DNA of 64,000 nucleotides from JAWKWH01 sp041397625 (GTDB lineage: Bacteria > Pseudomonadota > Alphaproteobacteria > Rhizobiales > Rhizobiaceae): contig JAWKWH010000002.1 of the NCBI GenBank assembly GCA_041397625.1, positions 248,001-312,000 of the forward strand, read 5' to 3'. The notes beneath the pieces were generated by a model, which was not told where the DNA came from, searched no databases, and was given only the letters and a program-made list of their open reading frames with translations. The position numbers and the translations under genes were made by a program. Shown piece by piece: positions 50,797 through 59,396 of the stretch. Every line of letters begins with the position of its first letter. Position 1 is the stretch's first letter.

Positions 50797-51957
50797 ATGC
50801 GGCTTGTATCACCGGCGATGCCGGTCCAAAAGCGCAAAGGCGACAATAAACGGGGACGGCAATTGACGGAAGACGAACCAGGGCGAAAGCCGCCGACCAT
50901 CGCCTATATCGTGATGGCGTTCACGCCGTTGTTCTTTTCCACCAACCTGATCTTCGGTCGCAGCGCCATCGGCGAGGTGGCGCCGTTCACGCTCGCCTTC
51001 CTGCGCTGGCTTGCCGTGGCGCTGGTTCTGGCGCCGATGACATGGACGGCGCGCGAGCGCATCGCCGGCATGTCGCGCCACGGGCACCGGCATATCCTCC
51101 TGCTCGGTTTCCTCGGCATGTGGATCTGCGGCGCCATGGTCTATGTCGGCCTGCAATACACAACGGCAACCAATGCGACGCTGCTCTACACCACTTCGTC
51201 GGTGATGATCATCATGCTCGAAGGCATGTTCTACGGCCGGGCGAGCGGCTGGCGCGAGGCGGCGGGCATCGTGCTCGCCCTGGCCGGGGTCGTCGTCATC
51301 GTCGTCAAGGGCAGCCTTGCGGTGCTCACGGCGCTTGCCTTCAACGCCGGCGACCTGATCATCCTCGCCGCGGCGATCGCCTGGGCATGGTATTCGGTGC
51401 TGCAACGTCATGGCGAGGTTGCAACATTGCCCAACCTTGCCGCCTTCGGGCTGGTCTCGGCGACGGGCGCGCTGTTGCTTGCGCCATTTGCGGTCAGCGA
51501 ATATCTGGCCGGCGCGCCGATGCCGAAAAGCGCGCTTGCCTGGCAGAGCCTCGGCGGCATCATCCTGTTTGCCTCGCTGCTCGCCTTCTCCGCCTTCCAG
51601 TATGGGGTGCGCAGGCTCGGCCCGTCGCTCGCCGGCATCTTCATGTACGCGATGCCGGTCTACGGCGTGGCGCTGGCGGCGATTTTCCTTGGCGAAGCAG
51701 TGAAGCCCTATCACCTTACCGGCGCGGCACTGGTGATCGGCGGGGTGGTGACGGCGACGCTGCCGACGCGGATCGGGTCAGCCAAGCGAGCCAAGCGCCG
51801 GGAAGGTCTCGAGCAGGAAATAGGCCACCGATTGCATGCCGCCGGTCAGGAAGAGCACGCCGGCGACGACCAGCAAGCCGCCCATGACCTTCTCGACCCG
51901 GCCCATATGCATCCGGAAGCGGGAAAGGAAGCGCATGAAGGCGCCGGAAAAAACTGA
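50797..51957 (+). CDS. EamA-family (DMT) transporter with antisense C-terminal tail
   Basis: A 386-residue protein: ten transmembrane helices in two EamA repeats, typical of drug/metabolite exporters (e.g. YALTTATNAT-like GLQYTTATNATLLYTTSS and GPSLAGIFMYAMPVYGVALAA). The transporter proper ends near residue 326. Residues 328-386 are hydrophilic (Gln/His/Glu/Ala) and are encoded antisense to the end of ccdA. Start options are ATG 50797 (AGGAGG 12 bases upstream), ATG 50818 and TTG 50863 (GGGGA upstream). The substrate is unknown. Confidence 0.85.
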   Translation: MRLVSPAMPVQKRKGDNKRGRQLTEDEPGRKPPTIAYIVMAFTPLFFSTNLIFGRSAIGEVAPFTLAFLRWLAVALVLAPMTWTARERIAGMSRHGHRHILLLGFLGMWICGAMVYVGLQYTTATNATLLYTTSSVMIIMLEGMFYGRASGWREAAGIVLALAGVVVIVVKGSLAVLTALAFNAGDLIILAAAIAWAWYSVLQRHGEVATLPNLAAFGLVSATGALLLAPFAVSEYLAGAPMPKSALAWQSLGGIILFASLLAFSAFQYGVRRLGPSLAGIFMYAMPVYGVALAAIFLGEAVKPYHLTGAALVIGGVVTATLPTRIGSAKRAKRREGLEQEIGHRLHAAGQEEHAGDDQQAAHDLLDPAHMHPEAGKEAHEGAGKN

Positions 51958-52518
51958 GGCAATGAGGAAGGGAATGCCGAGGCCGGCCGAATAGGCGGCA
52001 AGCAGCAGCGCACCCTCGCCAACCGTGTCGCGCCCACCGGCAAGCGTGAGGATCGGTCCGAGCACCGGCCCGATGCAGGGCGTCCAGCCGAAGGCGAATG
52101 CAAGACCCATCACGTAGGCTGCGCCGAGATTGGCCGGCTTGCCGCCGGCCTGGAACCGCGCCTCGCGCGACAGTAGCGGAACGCGGACCAGACCAAGAAA
52201 GTTCAGCCCCATAACGATGATGACAAGGCCCGCGACAGTGGCGATCTCGTTCTGCCAGACCCGCAGGAAGGCACCGATGGTCGAGGCGCCGGCGCCGAGC
52301 GCGACGAAGACCGTGGAAAAGCCGAGGACGAAGGCCAAGGCAGCGCCAAGCAGCGCTGTGCGCGCGGCAACCGCGGTTTCCGTGCCGTCGCCACGGAAAT
52401 CGTCGACCGATATGCCGGCCATGTAGCACAGATATGGCGGAACCAGTGGCAGCACGCAGGGCGACAGGAACGACAATGCGCCCGCGCCGACGGCGCTCAG
52501 ATATCCGATATCGAGCAA
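51778..52518 (-). CDS. ccdA: Cytochrome c biogenesis protein CcdA
   Basis: A 246-residue six-helix membrane protein carrying electrons from cytoplasmic thioredoxin to periplasmic thiol proteins. The two redox cysteines are in SPCVLPLVPPYLC and FGWTPCIGPVLGP. The start is TTG 52518 with GGGA about 7 bases upstream, giving LLDIGYLSAV; the longer ORF to 52617 has no family similarity. Its 3' 180 bases overlap the EamA ORF on the other strand. Confidence 0.92.
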   Translation of the reverse strand: MLDIGYLSAVGAGALSFLSPCVLPLVPPYLCYMAGISVDDFRGDGTETAVAARTALLGAALAFVLGFSTVFVALGAGASTIGAFLRVWQNEIATVAGLVIIVMGLNFLGLVRVPLLSREARFQAGGKPANLGAAYVMGLAFAFGWTPCIGPVLGPILTLAGGRDTVGEGALLLAAYSAGLGIPFLIASVFSGAFMRFLSRFRMHMGRVEKVMGGLLVVAGVLFLTGGMQSVAYFLLETFPALGSLG

Positions 52519-52724
52519 GGCATCTTCCCGTATTTCTGCGCACCGCAAGCAGGTCGGCCCGGCCGGACAGGCAACGGCCCGCCTGCGCATATAGCGCGGC
52601 TTTTCATCACACGCCAATCACCTATTTGTCGCGCCTGCCGGTGCGGGCGCAAGCCTGCGGTCCGGCTACGATTTCAGCCGAACGGCAACAGCGGCAAAGC
52701 CCGGCGGCGCACGGCTTTTTGCGG

Positions 52725-52753
52725 TTGACCGGTGCACCCTTGCTTTCTATGTT
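52725..52753 (+). promoter_or_regulatory. Sigma-70-type promoter of tRNA-Lys
   Basis: TTGACC at 52725-52730, a 17-base spacer and TATGTT at 52748-52753. Transcription would start near 52760, about 30 bases before the tRNA. Confidence 0.7.
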
Positions 52754-52791
52754 CCGCGCACTTTCGGCCGGCGTCTTCGCGACCGGCCCGG

Positions 52792-52867
52792 GAGCGCGTA
52801 GCTCAGCTGGTAGAGCAACTGACTTTTAATCAGTAGGTCCAGGGTTCGAGCCCCTGCGCGCTCACCA
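52792..52867 (+). tRNA. tRNA-Lys (anticodon TTT)
   Basis: A complete cloverleaf with encoded CCA. Acceptor arms GAGCGCG (52792-52798) and CGCGCTC (52857-52863); D arm GCTCAGCTGGTAGAGC; anticodon loop CTTTTAA with TTT; T arm CAGGGTTCGAGCCCCTG. The 3' end is followed after 19 bases by the convergent end of a sugar isomerase gene. To its left is conserved housekeeping DNA; to its right is a catabolic operon. Confidence 0.97.
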
Positions 52868-52886
52868 AAATTTGAACCACAGTTCG

Positions 52887-53711
52887 TCAGCGGGCCTCCA
52901 GAAGCCCGCGCAAAAAGCCGATGGCGCGGGCGGCGCAGGCCGGCCCGTCGGGCGCATAGTCGAACGGCTCGACGGCGCTTTCGCCCGCATAGCCGAGCTC
53001 GCGCAACGCATCGATCACCGGCCAGAAGGCGAAATCGCCCTGCCCCGGCCCGCGCCGGTTGGGATCGTTGAAGTGGACATGCGTGACCGATCCTTCAGGA
53101 ATCCAGCGGTTCAGCAGAGCCGGAACGTCCTCGCCATTGTTGGCGGCAGCATAGCAGTCGACCATGGTGGACAGCGCTTCGCACCCTGTCTCCGCGATCA
53201 ACGCCACCGCCTCGTCGACCGTGTTGATGAGGCCGGTATCAGCCCGTGACAGGGGTTCGACAATATAGGTGATGCCCGACCTGCGCGCCGCCTCGCCCAT
53301 CTCGGCAAAATAGTCGGCGGCGCGCTTTTTCCCATCCGCCTCGCGACCCGGTTCGAGCTGCCGCTGCCCCGGCGAACCGTGCACCAGATAGGTCCCGCCG
53401 AGTTCGGCGCAAATGGCGACAAGCTTCCTTGCGAAGGCGCGTGTACGCTTGACGGTGTCCGGTTCGCCGGAGGTGATCGACAGGCCGGCGGGCGCGGCCA
53501 GCAGCCAGTGAAGCCCGGAAATCGCGACATCCTCGTCCCTTGCGGTCGACCGGAAGCCGGCAAGGTCGGCGACGGTCAGTGCGCCCGGATCCGCAGCCAG
53601 CGTGAACGGAGCGACCTCGAGGCCGTCATAGCCAGCTTCGCGGACAAAACGGCACTGGGAGGCGAAATCAAGTTCGCGGATGACCTCGCTGCACAGGTTT
53701 ATCTTGAACAT
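52887..53711 (-). CDS. TIM-barrel sugar phosphate isomerase/epimerase family protein
   Basis: About 274 residues, AP endonuclease 2/xylose isomerase-like TIM barrel. Family metal ligands are visible: Glu in TYIVEPLSR, Asp in STMVDCYAA, His in VTHVHFNDPNRRGPGQGD and Glu near the C-terminus in SAVEPFDY. Members isomerise or epimerise sugars and polyols; the exact substrate is unknown. The start is ATG 53711, with an AGG about 7 bases upstream; ATG 53717 is possible. It is divergent from the GntR gene and probably part of the same regulated catabolic locus. Confidence 0.85.
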   Translation of the reverse strand: MFKINLCSEVIRELDFASQCRFVREAGYDGLEVAPFTLAADPGALTVADLAGFRSTARDEDVAISGLHWLLAAPAGLSITSGEPDTVKRTRAFARKLVAICAELGGTYLVHGSPGQRQLEPGREADGKKRAADYFAEMGEAARRSGITYIVEPLSRADTGLINTVDEAVALIAETGCEALSTMVDCYAAANNGEDVPALLNRWIPEGSVTHVHFNDPNRRGPGQGDFAFWPVIDALRELGYAGESAVEPFDYAPDGPACAARAIGFLRGLLEAR

Positions 53712-53917
53712 TCCCATACCTACCGGACGGACGCCCCAGCGTCGGGTCGCACCGACCACGACCTCGAACGCCGACGTCTTAAAGGCGCGGAAGCGAGCAC
53801 GCAATCGCGGACGGCGCCCGGCAAGCGGACAGGACATCCGGCAACGAGGTTGTAGACGCGCAAAACCGCCGATTCCGACGCAACATCCGCAAAATGGGCC
53901 TGCACATGAAATCCAAC

Positions 53918-53929
53918 TTGACTAGTCAA
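53918..53929. promoter_or_regulatory. Palindromic operator candidate for the GntR/UTRA regulator
   Basis: TTGACTAGTCAA is a perfect 12-base palindrome in the 240-base gap between the divergent sugar isomerase and GntR genes, 22 bases upstream of the GntR start. GntR/HutC regulators bind short dyads as dimers. A TATTAT at 53937-53942 follows. The location fits autoregulation and joint control of both directions. Confidence 0.5.
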
Positions 53930-53951
53930 CTAATCATATTATGCTGAAACC

Positions 53952-54764
53952 ATGTTGAAGACTGCCGCCATGCCCCGCTACCACGTGCTCGCCGAGGCAC
54001 TTCGCGCCAGCATCGCTCGCGGCGACTACAGACCCGGCGACCGCCTGCCGAGCGAGGCGCAGCTCTGCGCCACGCATGGCGTCAGCCGCGGCACGGTGGT
54101 TCGGGCCATCGAGCAGCTGGTGGCCGACGGCGTGGTCCATCGCCGGCAGGGCGCGGGCAGCTTCGTCGCCCGCCCGTCGCTGCACCGGCGCGCCGGAAAT
54201 CTGTTGAGCTTCACCGAATCGGCGGCCAGCGAAGGACATCGTTCGTCGCAGAAGCTGCTGTCGCTCGGCGAAGCCAGCGAAGAGCAGGTGCGCGAGTTCC
54301 AGTGCGACGGACCGGCGATCTTCCTGCAGCGCCTGCGCCATATCGACGGCCTGCCCTGCGCGGTGCATCGCTCGATCATCCCGATGCATGTCGCCCGCCA
54401 TATCGAGGCCCTGAACGGTTCCGACACAGGTGCGCTGGAGAGCGGCGAATTCTCGCTTTACGGCGCGCTCGATGCCGCCGGCTTCACTGTGCGCGAGGCG
54501 CATGAGCGCGTGACAACGCGGCTGGCATCGCAGGAGGAAAGCACGCTGCTCGATATCGAGGGGCCGGCGCCGGTCATGGTCGTCTTCAGACGCAGCCACG
54601 ACGCTTCGGGCCGCCTCGTCGAGGCCGTCGAGGCCGTCTATCACGGCGAGTATTACACCTACGACATGCGCCTCGTCGCAGCGCCGAGCCCGGTATCTTC
54701 GCAAAGCGAAACGAACGTGTTCAGCCTCGGCGGGCGCGTCTCGAATTCCAAAAACAGGGAGTAG
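53952..54764 (+). CDS. GntR family (HutC/UTRA) transcriptional regulator
   Basis: A 270-residue regulator. The N-terminal winged helix (residues ~9-72; GDYRPGDRLPSEAQLC, HGVSRGTVVRAIEQL) is followed by a UTRA ligand-binding domain (~90-245), the fold that senses small metabolites in HutC, PhnF and similar proteins. It starts the ten-gene plus-strand operon; the BMP binding-protein gene follows 5 bases after its stop. The ligand is probably a pathway intermediate of the operon. Confidence 0.9.
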   Translation: MLKTAAMPRYHVLAEALRASIARGDYRPGDRLPSEAQLCATHGVSRGTVVRAIEQLVADGVVHRRQGAGSFVARPSLHRRAGNLLSFTESAASEGHRSSQKLLSLGEASEEQVREFQCDGPAIFLQRLRHIDGLPCAVHRSIIPMHVARHIEALNGSDTGALESGEFSLYGALDAAGFTVREAHERVTTRLASQEESTLLDIEGPAPVMVVFRRSHDASGRLVEAVEAVYHGEYYTYDMRLVAAPSPVSSQSETNVFSLGGRVSNSKNRE

Positions 54765-54769
54765 ATAAC

Positions 54770-55798
54770 ATGGTGAGATATGCATTCCTGGCCGCCGGCG
54801 TTGCCGCCGCCGCCATCTCCGTACCGGCAAGCGCGGCCGACGTCGCGCCCGCAGCCCTGATCATTGCCCAAGGCGGCCTTGGCGACGGATCGTGGAACGA
54901 CACCGCCAATGCCGGTTTCGAGGCCGGCTTGAAGAAGACCGGCATCGAAGGGCGGCCGATCGAATCCAAGGATGTCGCCGCCCAGGGCGAGGAGATCATG
55001 CGCCGCGCTGCCGATGGCGGTTTCGGCCTGGTGATCAGCCTGGAATGGATCCATGGCGAGCCGATGGAGAAGCTTGCCGTCGACTACCCCGACACCGACT
55101 GGGTGATCATGAACCAGACCCGCAAGGGCGACAACATCGCTTCAGTCGTGTTCGGCGAGCATGAAGGCTCCTACCTCGCCGGCGCCCTCGCCGCGCAGGT
55201 GACGACCGACACCTCGATCAGGGGCATCAACGACAAGCCGGTCATCGGCGTCATCGGCGGCGTCAAGGCGCCGGGTATCGACAAATTCATCGTCGGCTAT
55301 ATCCAGGGCGCCAAGGCGATCAATCCGGATATCGAGGTCAAGGTCGCCTATTCGGAATCCTTCGGCGATCCGGCCAAGGGCCAGCAGATGGCCAAGGCGA
55401 TGTTCGACGAAGGCGCAGATATCGTCTATCAGGTCGCCGGCGGCACCGGCATCGGCATCATCGAGGCCGCCAAGGCCGAGGGCCACTATGCGATCGGCGT
55501 CGATACTGACCAGGACGGCATGGCGCCCGGCAGCGTGCTGACCAGCATGATCAAGCGGGTCGACGTCGCCGTCGAGGATATCATCACAAATTATGCGGCC
55601 GGATCCTTCCCCGGTGGCGAGGTGATGAATTTCGGCCTGGCGCAGAACGGCGTGGCGCTGTCGGACATGACCCATACCAAGGACATGATCCCGGCCGCCT
55701 ATCTGGAGAAGGTCGATACGCTGAAAGCCGACATCATTGCTGGTAAAATCCATGTATGGGATGTCTCGTCCGAAGGTTATCCCGATTTCTTCAAGTAA
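54770..55798 (+). CDS. BMP-family (PnrA-like) ABC substrate-binding protein
   Basis: A 342-residue periplasmic binding protein. Signal peptide: MVRYAFLAAGVAAAAISVPA, cut near SAAD. The mature part has DGSWNDTANAGFEAG, EHEGSYLAGALAA and YQVAGGTGIGIIEAAK, all typical of the basic membrane protein family that binds purine nucleosides (PnrA, Med). GGGAG 8 bases before ATG 54770. It is followed by the ATPase gene after 61 bases. Confidence 0.9.
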   Translation: MVRYAFLAAGVAAAAISVPASAADVAPAALIIAQGGLGDGSWNDTANAGFEAGLKKTGIEGRPIESKDVAAQGEEIMRRAADGGFGLVISLEWIHGEPMEKLAVDYPDTDWVIMNQTRKGDNIASVVFGEHEGSYLAGALAAQVTTDTSIRGINDKPVIGVIGGVKAPGIDKFIVGYIQGAKAINPDIEVKVAYSESFGDPAKGQQMAKAMFDEGADIVYQVAGGTGIGIIEAAKAEGHYAIGVDTDQDGMAPGSVLTSMIKRVDVAVEDIITNYAAGSFPGGEVMNFGLAQNGVALSDMTHTKDMIPAAYLEKVDTLKADIIAGKIHVWDVSSEGYPDFFK

Positions 55799-55859
55799 TT
55801 TCTGATCGCTGATACGGGATCGGTGCCCTTGCGCCGGTCCCGAACGGGAAACCGGCAAG

Positions 55860-57446
55860 ATGATTGCAACGGAAGCGGCTGCCGCCGACACGGACGACAT
55901 GCGCGATATCGCGGTGCGCCTCGGCGCAGATGGCCTTTCCAAGCGCTATGGCACGGTCCAGGCCAACCGCGACATATCGATTTCGGTCGCGCCGCGCGAG
56001 ATCCACGCCATCGTCGGCGAGAACGGCGCCGGCAAGTCGACGCTCATGCGCATGCTGCAGGGTATCGAACGGCCCGACAGCGGCCATGTCGTTGTCGACG
56101 ACCGTCCGGTCACGCTGTCCTCGCCGCAGCAGGCCTTCGCGCTCGGCGTCGGCATGGTGCACCAGGAGTTCATGCTGGCGCCGGACCTGACGTTGCTGGA
56201 AAACCTGGTGCTGGGCGACGAGCCGGCCGGTTCCGGCCCGCTCGGCCGCATCGAATGGGCGGACGCGTTGCGCTCCGGCGCGGAACTGGCAGGGCAGACC
56301 GCCGTCGACGTCGACTGGAACCGCCGGGCCGGCAGTACGCCGGTGCATGTGCGCCAGTTTGTCGAGATCATCCGGCTTTTGAGACGCGGCGCCACCATCC
56401 TCATCCTCGACGAACCGACCGCCGTGCTGGCGCCGCAGCAGGTCGAGGACCTGTTCCAGTTGCTGCGGACGCTGCGCGATCAGGGTACGACGATCATCTT
56501 CATCAGCCACAAGCTGAGGGAGGTGATGTCGCTGGCCGACCGGGTCACCGTCATGCGCCGCGGCGAGGTGTGCTTTTCCAGCCGGATCGAGGCGACCAGC
56601 GCCGACGAGATCGCCGGTCACATGATCGGCCAGGACCGTGCGCCCGAGCGAACCGGCGGCGACGCATCCGCATCGATGGAACCCGGCGACGTGGTGCTCG
56701 ACGTCAGACACCTGTCATCGCCAGCCCTGGAGAAATCGCATCCGCTGCACGATATCGACCTGTCGGTCAGGCAGGGCGAGATCGTCGGCATCGCCGGCGT
56801 TTCGGGCAACGGCCAGCACGAGCTGATCGAGTGCCTGGTGGGCCTGCGTCCGGTAGCGGGCGGTTCGGTGTGGATCAACGGCGAGGACGCGACGTCAAGC
56901 GGCAACGACCGCCGCCGCGCCCTCGGCATGGGCTATGTGAGCGCCGACCGGCGCCAAGAGGGCCTGGCGCTCGACGCCTCGATCGAAGCCAATGTTGTCG
57001 CCGGCAGCCACCGCGCGCCGCCGGTCTGCCGCGGTCGTTTCCTCGACCTCAGGGCCATGCGGCGGACCGCCGTCGAACGGCTGCAATCGCTCGACGTGCG
57101 CTACGGAATGCCGGGCGACGCCGTTTCCAGCCTGTCTGGGGGCAATCAGCAGAAACTTGTCTTTGCCCGCGAGATCGCCCGCAAACCTTCCCTGCTGGTG
57201 GTTTCCCAGCCGACGCGCGGCGTCGACCTGGTTGGCATCGCCGCCATCCACGGCATCATGCGCGGGTTTTGCAACGGCGGCGGCGCGGTGCTGCTGGTCT
57301 CCGAGGAACTGGACGAGCTTGTGGACCTTTCCGACCGCATCGTCGTCATGGCCGGCGGGCGCATCGTCGGCGAGCGCGTCGCGGGCGACGCGGACATGGC
57401 CGATATCGGGCGCATGATGCTGATGCAGGGAGGCGTCGATGGCTGA
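55860..57446 (+). CDS. Nucleoside/sugar-type ABC ATPase with two ABC domains, asymmetric
   Basis: A 528-residue fused double ATPase. Domain 1: Walker A GENGAGKST (53-61), Walker B LLILDEP (180-186), but the signature normally reading LSVGxQQ is STPVHVRQ (159-166). Domain 2: Walker A replaced by GVSGNGQH (313-320), Walker B Asp replaced in LLVVSQP (445-451), but signature LSGGNQQ (425-431) intact. In a double ATPase, site 1 (Walker motifs of domain 1 with signature of domain 2) is therefore intact and site 2 degenerate. The start ATG 55860 is 61 bases after the BMP gene; the stop overlaps the first permease by 8 bases. Confidence 0.93.
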   Translation: MIATEAAAADTDDMRDIAVRLGADGLSKRYGTVQANRDISISVAPREIHAIVGENGAGKSTLMRMLQGIERPDSGHVVVDDRPVTLSSPQQAFALGVGMVHQEFMLAPDLTLLENLVLGDEPAGSGPLGRIEWADALRSGAELAGQTAVDVDWNRRAGSTPVHVRQFVEIIRLLRRGATILILDEPTAVLAPQQVEDLFQLLRTLRDQGTTIIFISHKLREVMSLADRVTVMRRGEVCFSSRIEATSADEIAGHMIGQDRAPERTGGDASASMEPGDVVLDVRHLSSPALEKSHPLHDIDLSVRQGEIVGIAGVSGNGQHELIECLVGLRPVAGGSVWINGEDATSSGNDRRRALGMGYVSADRRQEGLALDASIEANVVAGSHRAPPVCRGRFLDLRAMRRTAVERLQSLDVRYGMPGDAVSSLSGGNQQKLVFAREIARKPSLLVVSQPTRGVDLVGIAAIHGIMRGFCNGGGAVLLVSEELDELVDLSDRIVVMAGGRIVGERVAGDADMADIGRMMLMQGGVDG

Positions 57447-58500
57447 GATCGCGGTGCGCAAGCCCCTGCCCTTCGGCGCCTGGCTCGAACGGGGCATCGG
57501 CCTGGCATTTCCGTTCATGGTCGCCCTGGCGGTAGCGTCCGCCATCCTGCTGCTTATCGGCGAGAACCCGATCGACATCCTCTGGCTGATGGCGACCGAA
57601 TCCTTCGGCAACCAGAAGCGCATCGCCGCAACGCTCTCGGCGGCGACGCCGTTGCTGTTCACGGGCGTCGCGACCGCGATCTGTTTCCGCTCCGGCGTGT
57701 TCAATGTCGGGGTCGAGGGCGCCTTCGTCATCGGCGGGCTGTGCGGCGCCTTCGTTGGCTTCACCCTGCCGGCGGCGTTCGGCCCGGCGCTGATCCCGCT
57801 TGCCTTCCTGTTTGCCGCCCTCGTTTCGGCGCTTTGGCTCGCCATCCCAGGCTATCTGCTGGCGCGCTTCGAGGTCGACGAGGTGGTTTCGACCCTGATG
57901 CTGAACTTCGTCGCACTCGGCATCACCGGCTATCTCGTCAACGGTCCGCTGCTTTCCGACATCTCGGGCAACAACGTCACGCCGCTGGTGCACGAGGCCG
58001 CGCAGCTGCCGCGCCTGCTGCCGCCGTCGACCCTGCATGCGGGCTTCCTCGTCGGCCTTGCCGTCGTGGCGGCCTACGGCATCTGGGCACGGCGGACACC
58101 GTCCGGTTTCGAGGGCGCACTGGTCGGCTCCAACCAACGCTTCTGCCGCGCGGTCGGTATCTCGATCCCGGCGACCATCGTTCTGGTCATGGTGATTTCC
58201 GGCATCGTCTCCGGCCTTGGCGGCGCGTCGCATTCGCTGGGCCAGTTGCACCGCTTCGCCGACGGGTTCTCGCCCGGCTACGGCTTTACCGGCATGGCCG
58301 TCGCGCTGCTCGGCCGCAACAACGCGCTGGGCATCATCTTCGGCGCGATATTGTTCGGAGCACTCGCCTCGGCTGGAACGACGATCCAGCTCTTTTCCGA
58401 CATTCCGCTCGACATCGTGAACATCATCGAGGGAACGGTAATGATCTTCGCCGTCGTCGAACTCGGCCGGCTGTCTCTCCCGCGCTGGAGGCGGTCATGA
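57439..58500 (+). CDS. ABC permease 1 (BPD_transp_2 type)
   Basis: A 353-residue membrane protein with about ten helices of the branched-chain/sugar/nucleoside permease fold. FRSGVFNVGVEGAFVIGGL and GFTGMAVALLGRNNALGI are typical of BMP-associated nucleoside permeases (YufP/NupB type). It overlaps the ATPase gene at the start and the second permease by 4 bases (ATGA) at the end. Confidence 0.9.
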   Translation: MAEIAVRKPLPFGAWLERGIGLAFPFMVALAVASAILLLIGENPIDILWLMATESFGNQKRIAATLSAATPLLFTGVATAICFRSGVFNVGVEGAFVIGGLCGAFVGFTLPAAFGPALIPLAFLFAALVSALWLAIPGYLLARFEVDEVVSTLMLNFVALGITGYLVNGPLLSDISGNNVTPLVHEAAQLPRLLPPSTLHAGFLVGLAVVAAYGIWARRTPSGFEGALVGSNQRFCRAVGISIPATIVLVMVISGIVSGLGGASHSLGQLHRFADGFSPGYGFTGMAVALLGRNNALGIIFGAILFGALASAGTTIQLFSDIPLDIVNIIEGTVMIFAVVELGRLSLPRWRRS

Positions 58501-59396
58501 TCGTCGAACAGGTCATCGCCGCGTCAATCACGCTGACCACGCCGATCCTGCTGGCGGCGATGGGCGGCCTGGTCAATCGCCAGGGCGGCATCGTCAACAT
58601 CGCACTCGACGCCAAGATGCTCGCCGGCGCCTTCGTCGCCGTGGTGGTGTCGTCTGCGACGGGAAGCTGGCTTGCCGCGGTTGTCGCCGCAGCCATTGCC
58701 GGCGCTGCGATCGGCTATCTGTTCTCGCTGGTGATCACGCGGGCCGGCGCCAACATGATCGTCGCCGGCCTGGGGCTGAACGTGCTGGTCGCCGGCGCGC
58801 TCGGCTTCATCCTCAACTGGTTTTACGATTCCAGCGGCACGTTGCGCCTGCCGGAAGTGGTTCTGCTGCCGCGTTTCATGCCCGAGACAGTGGAAAAAAT
58901 ACCGGTGATCGGCCTGGCGCTCTCCGAACTGGAGCCGCTGACGGTCTTCGCCTGGGCGTCGGTGCTGGCGCTGCCTTTCCTGCTGGCCAACACCCGTGCC
59001 GGGCTCAGGCTGCGCGCCACCGGCAACGCGCCGCAGGTGGCGCGCGCCATGGGTATCGGCGAACGGTCGGTGCAGGACGGATCGACGGCCGTCGCCGGTT
59101 TCTTTTCCGGCCTCGGCGGCGCCCATCTGGCGCTTGCCTCGATCGGCCTCTTCAACGAGGGGCTGACGGCCGGGCGCGGCTTCATCGCGCTTGCCGCGTT
59201 CTATTTCGGCCGGGACAAGCCGATCGCCACCGCGCTCGTCTGCCTGCTGTTCGGCTTTCTCGACGCAACGCAGATCCGTATGCAGACCGCAGGCCTGCCG
59301 CCGAAACTGATCGGCACGATCCCCTATCTGATGGTCCTGGTGGCGCTGTGTGTCGCCGGATGGCGCCGCCACAAGGCAAAGGAAATCGCCGCATGA
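58497..59396 (+). CDS. ABC permease 2 (BPD_transp_2 type)
   Basis: A 299-residue membrane protein of the same fold as permease 1 (YufQ/NupC type). GGIVNIALDAKMLAGAF and the G.N...AR.MGI stretch (GNAPQVARAMGIGE) are family features. The true start is ATG 58497, overlapping the permease 1 stop; the much longer ORF in this frame is not coding upstream. Its stop overlaps the next gene (ATGA at 59393). Confidence 0.9.
   Translation: MIVEQVIAASITLTTPILLAAMGGLVNRQGGIVNIALDAKMLAGAFVAVVVSSATGSWLAAVVAAAIAGAAIGYLFSLVITRAGANMIVAGLGLNVLVAGALGFILNWFYDSSGTLRLPEVVLLPRFMPETVEKIPVIGLALSELEPLTVFAWASVLALPFLLANTRAGLRLRATGNAPQVARAMGIGERSVQDGSTAVAGFFSGLGGAHLALASIGLFNEGLTAGRGFIALAAFYFGRDKPIATALVCLLFGFLDATQIRMQTAGLPPKLIGTIPYLMVLVALCVAGWRRHKAKEIAA

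Noticed and set aside
53918..53942. TTGACT...TATTAT as a standard sigma-70 promoter for the GntR gene
   Set aside because: The spacer is only 13 bases; the dyad is better read as an operator.
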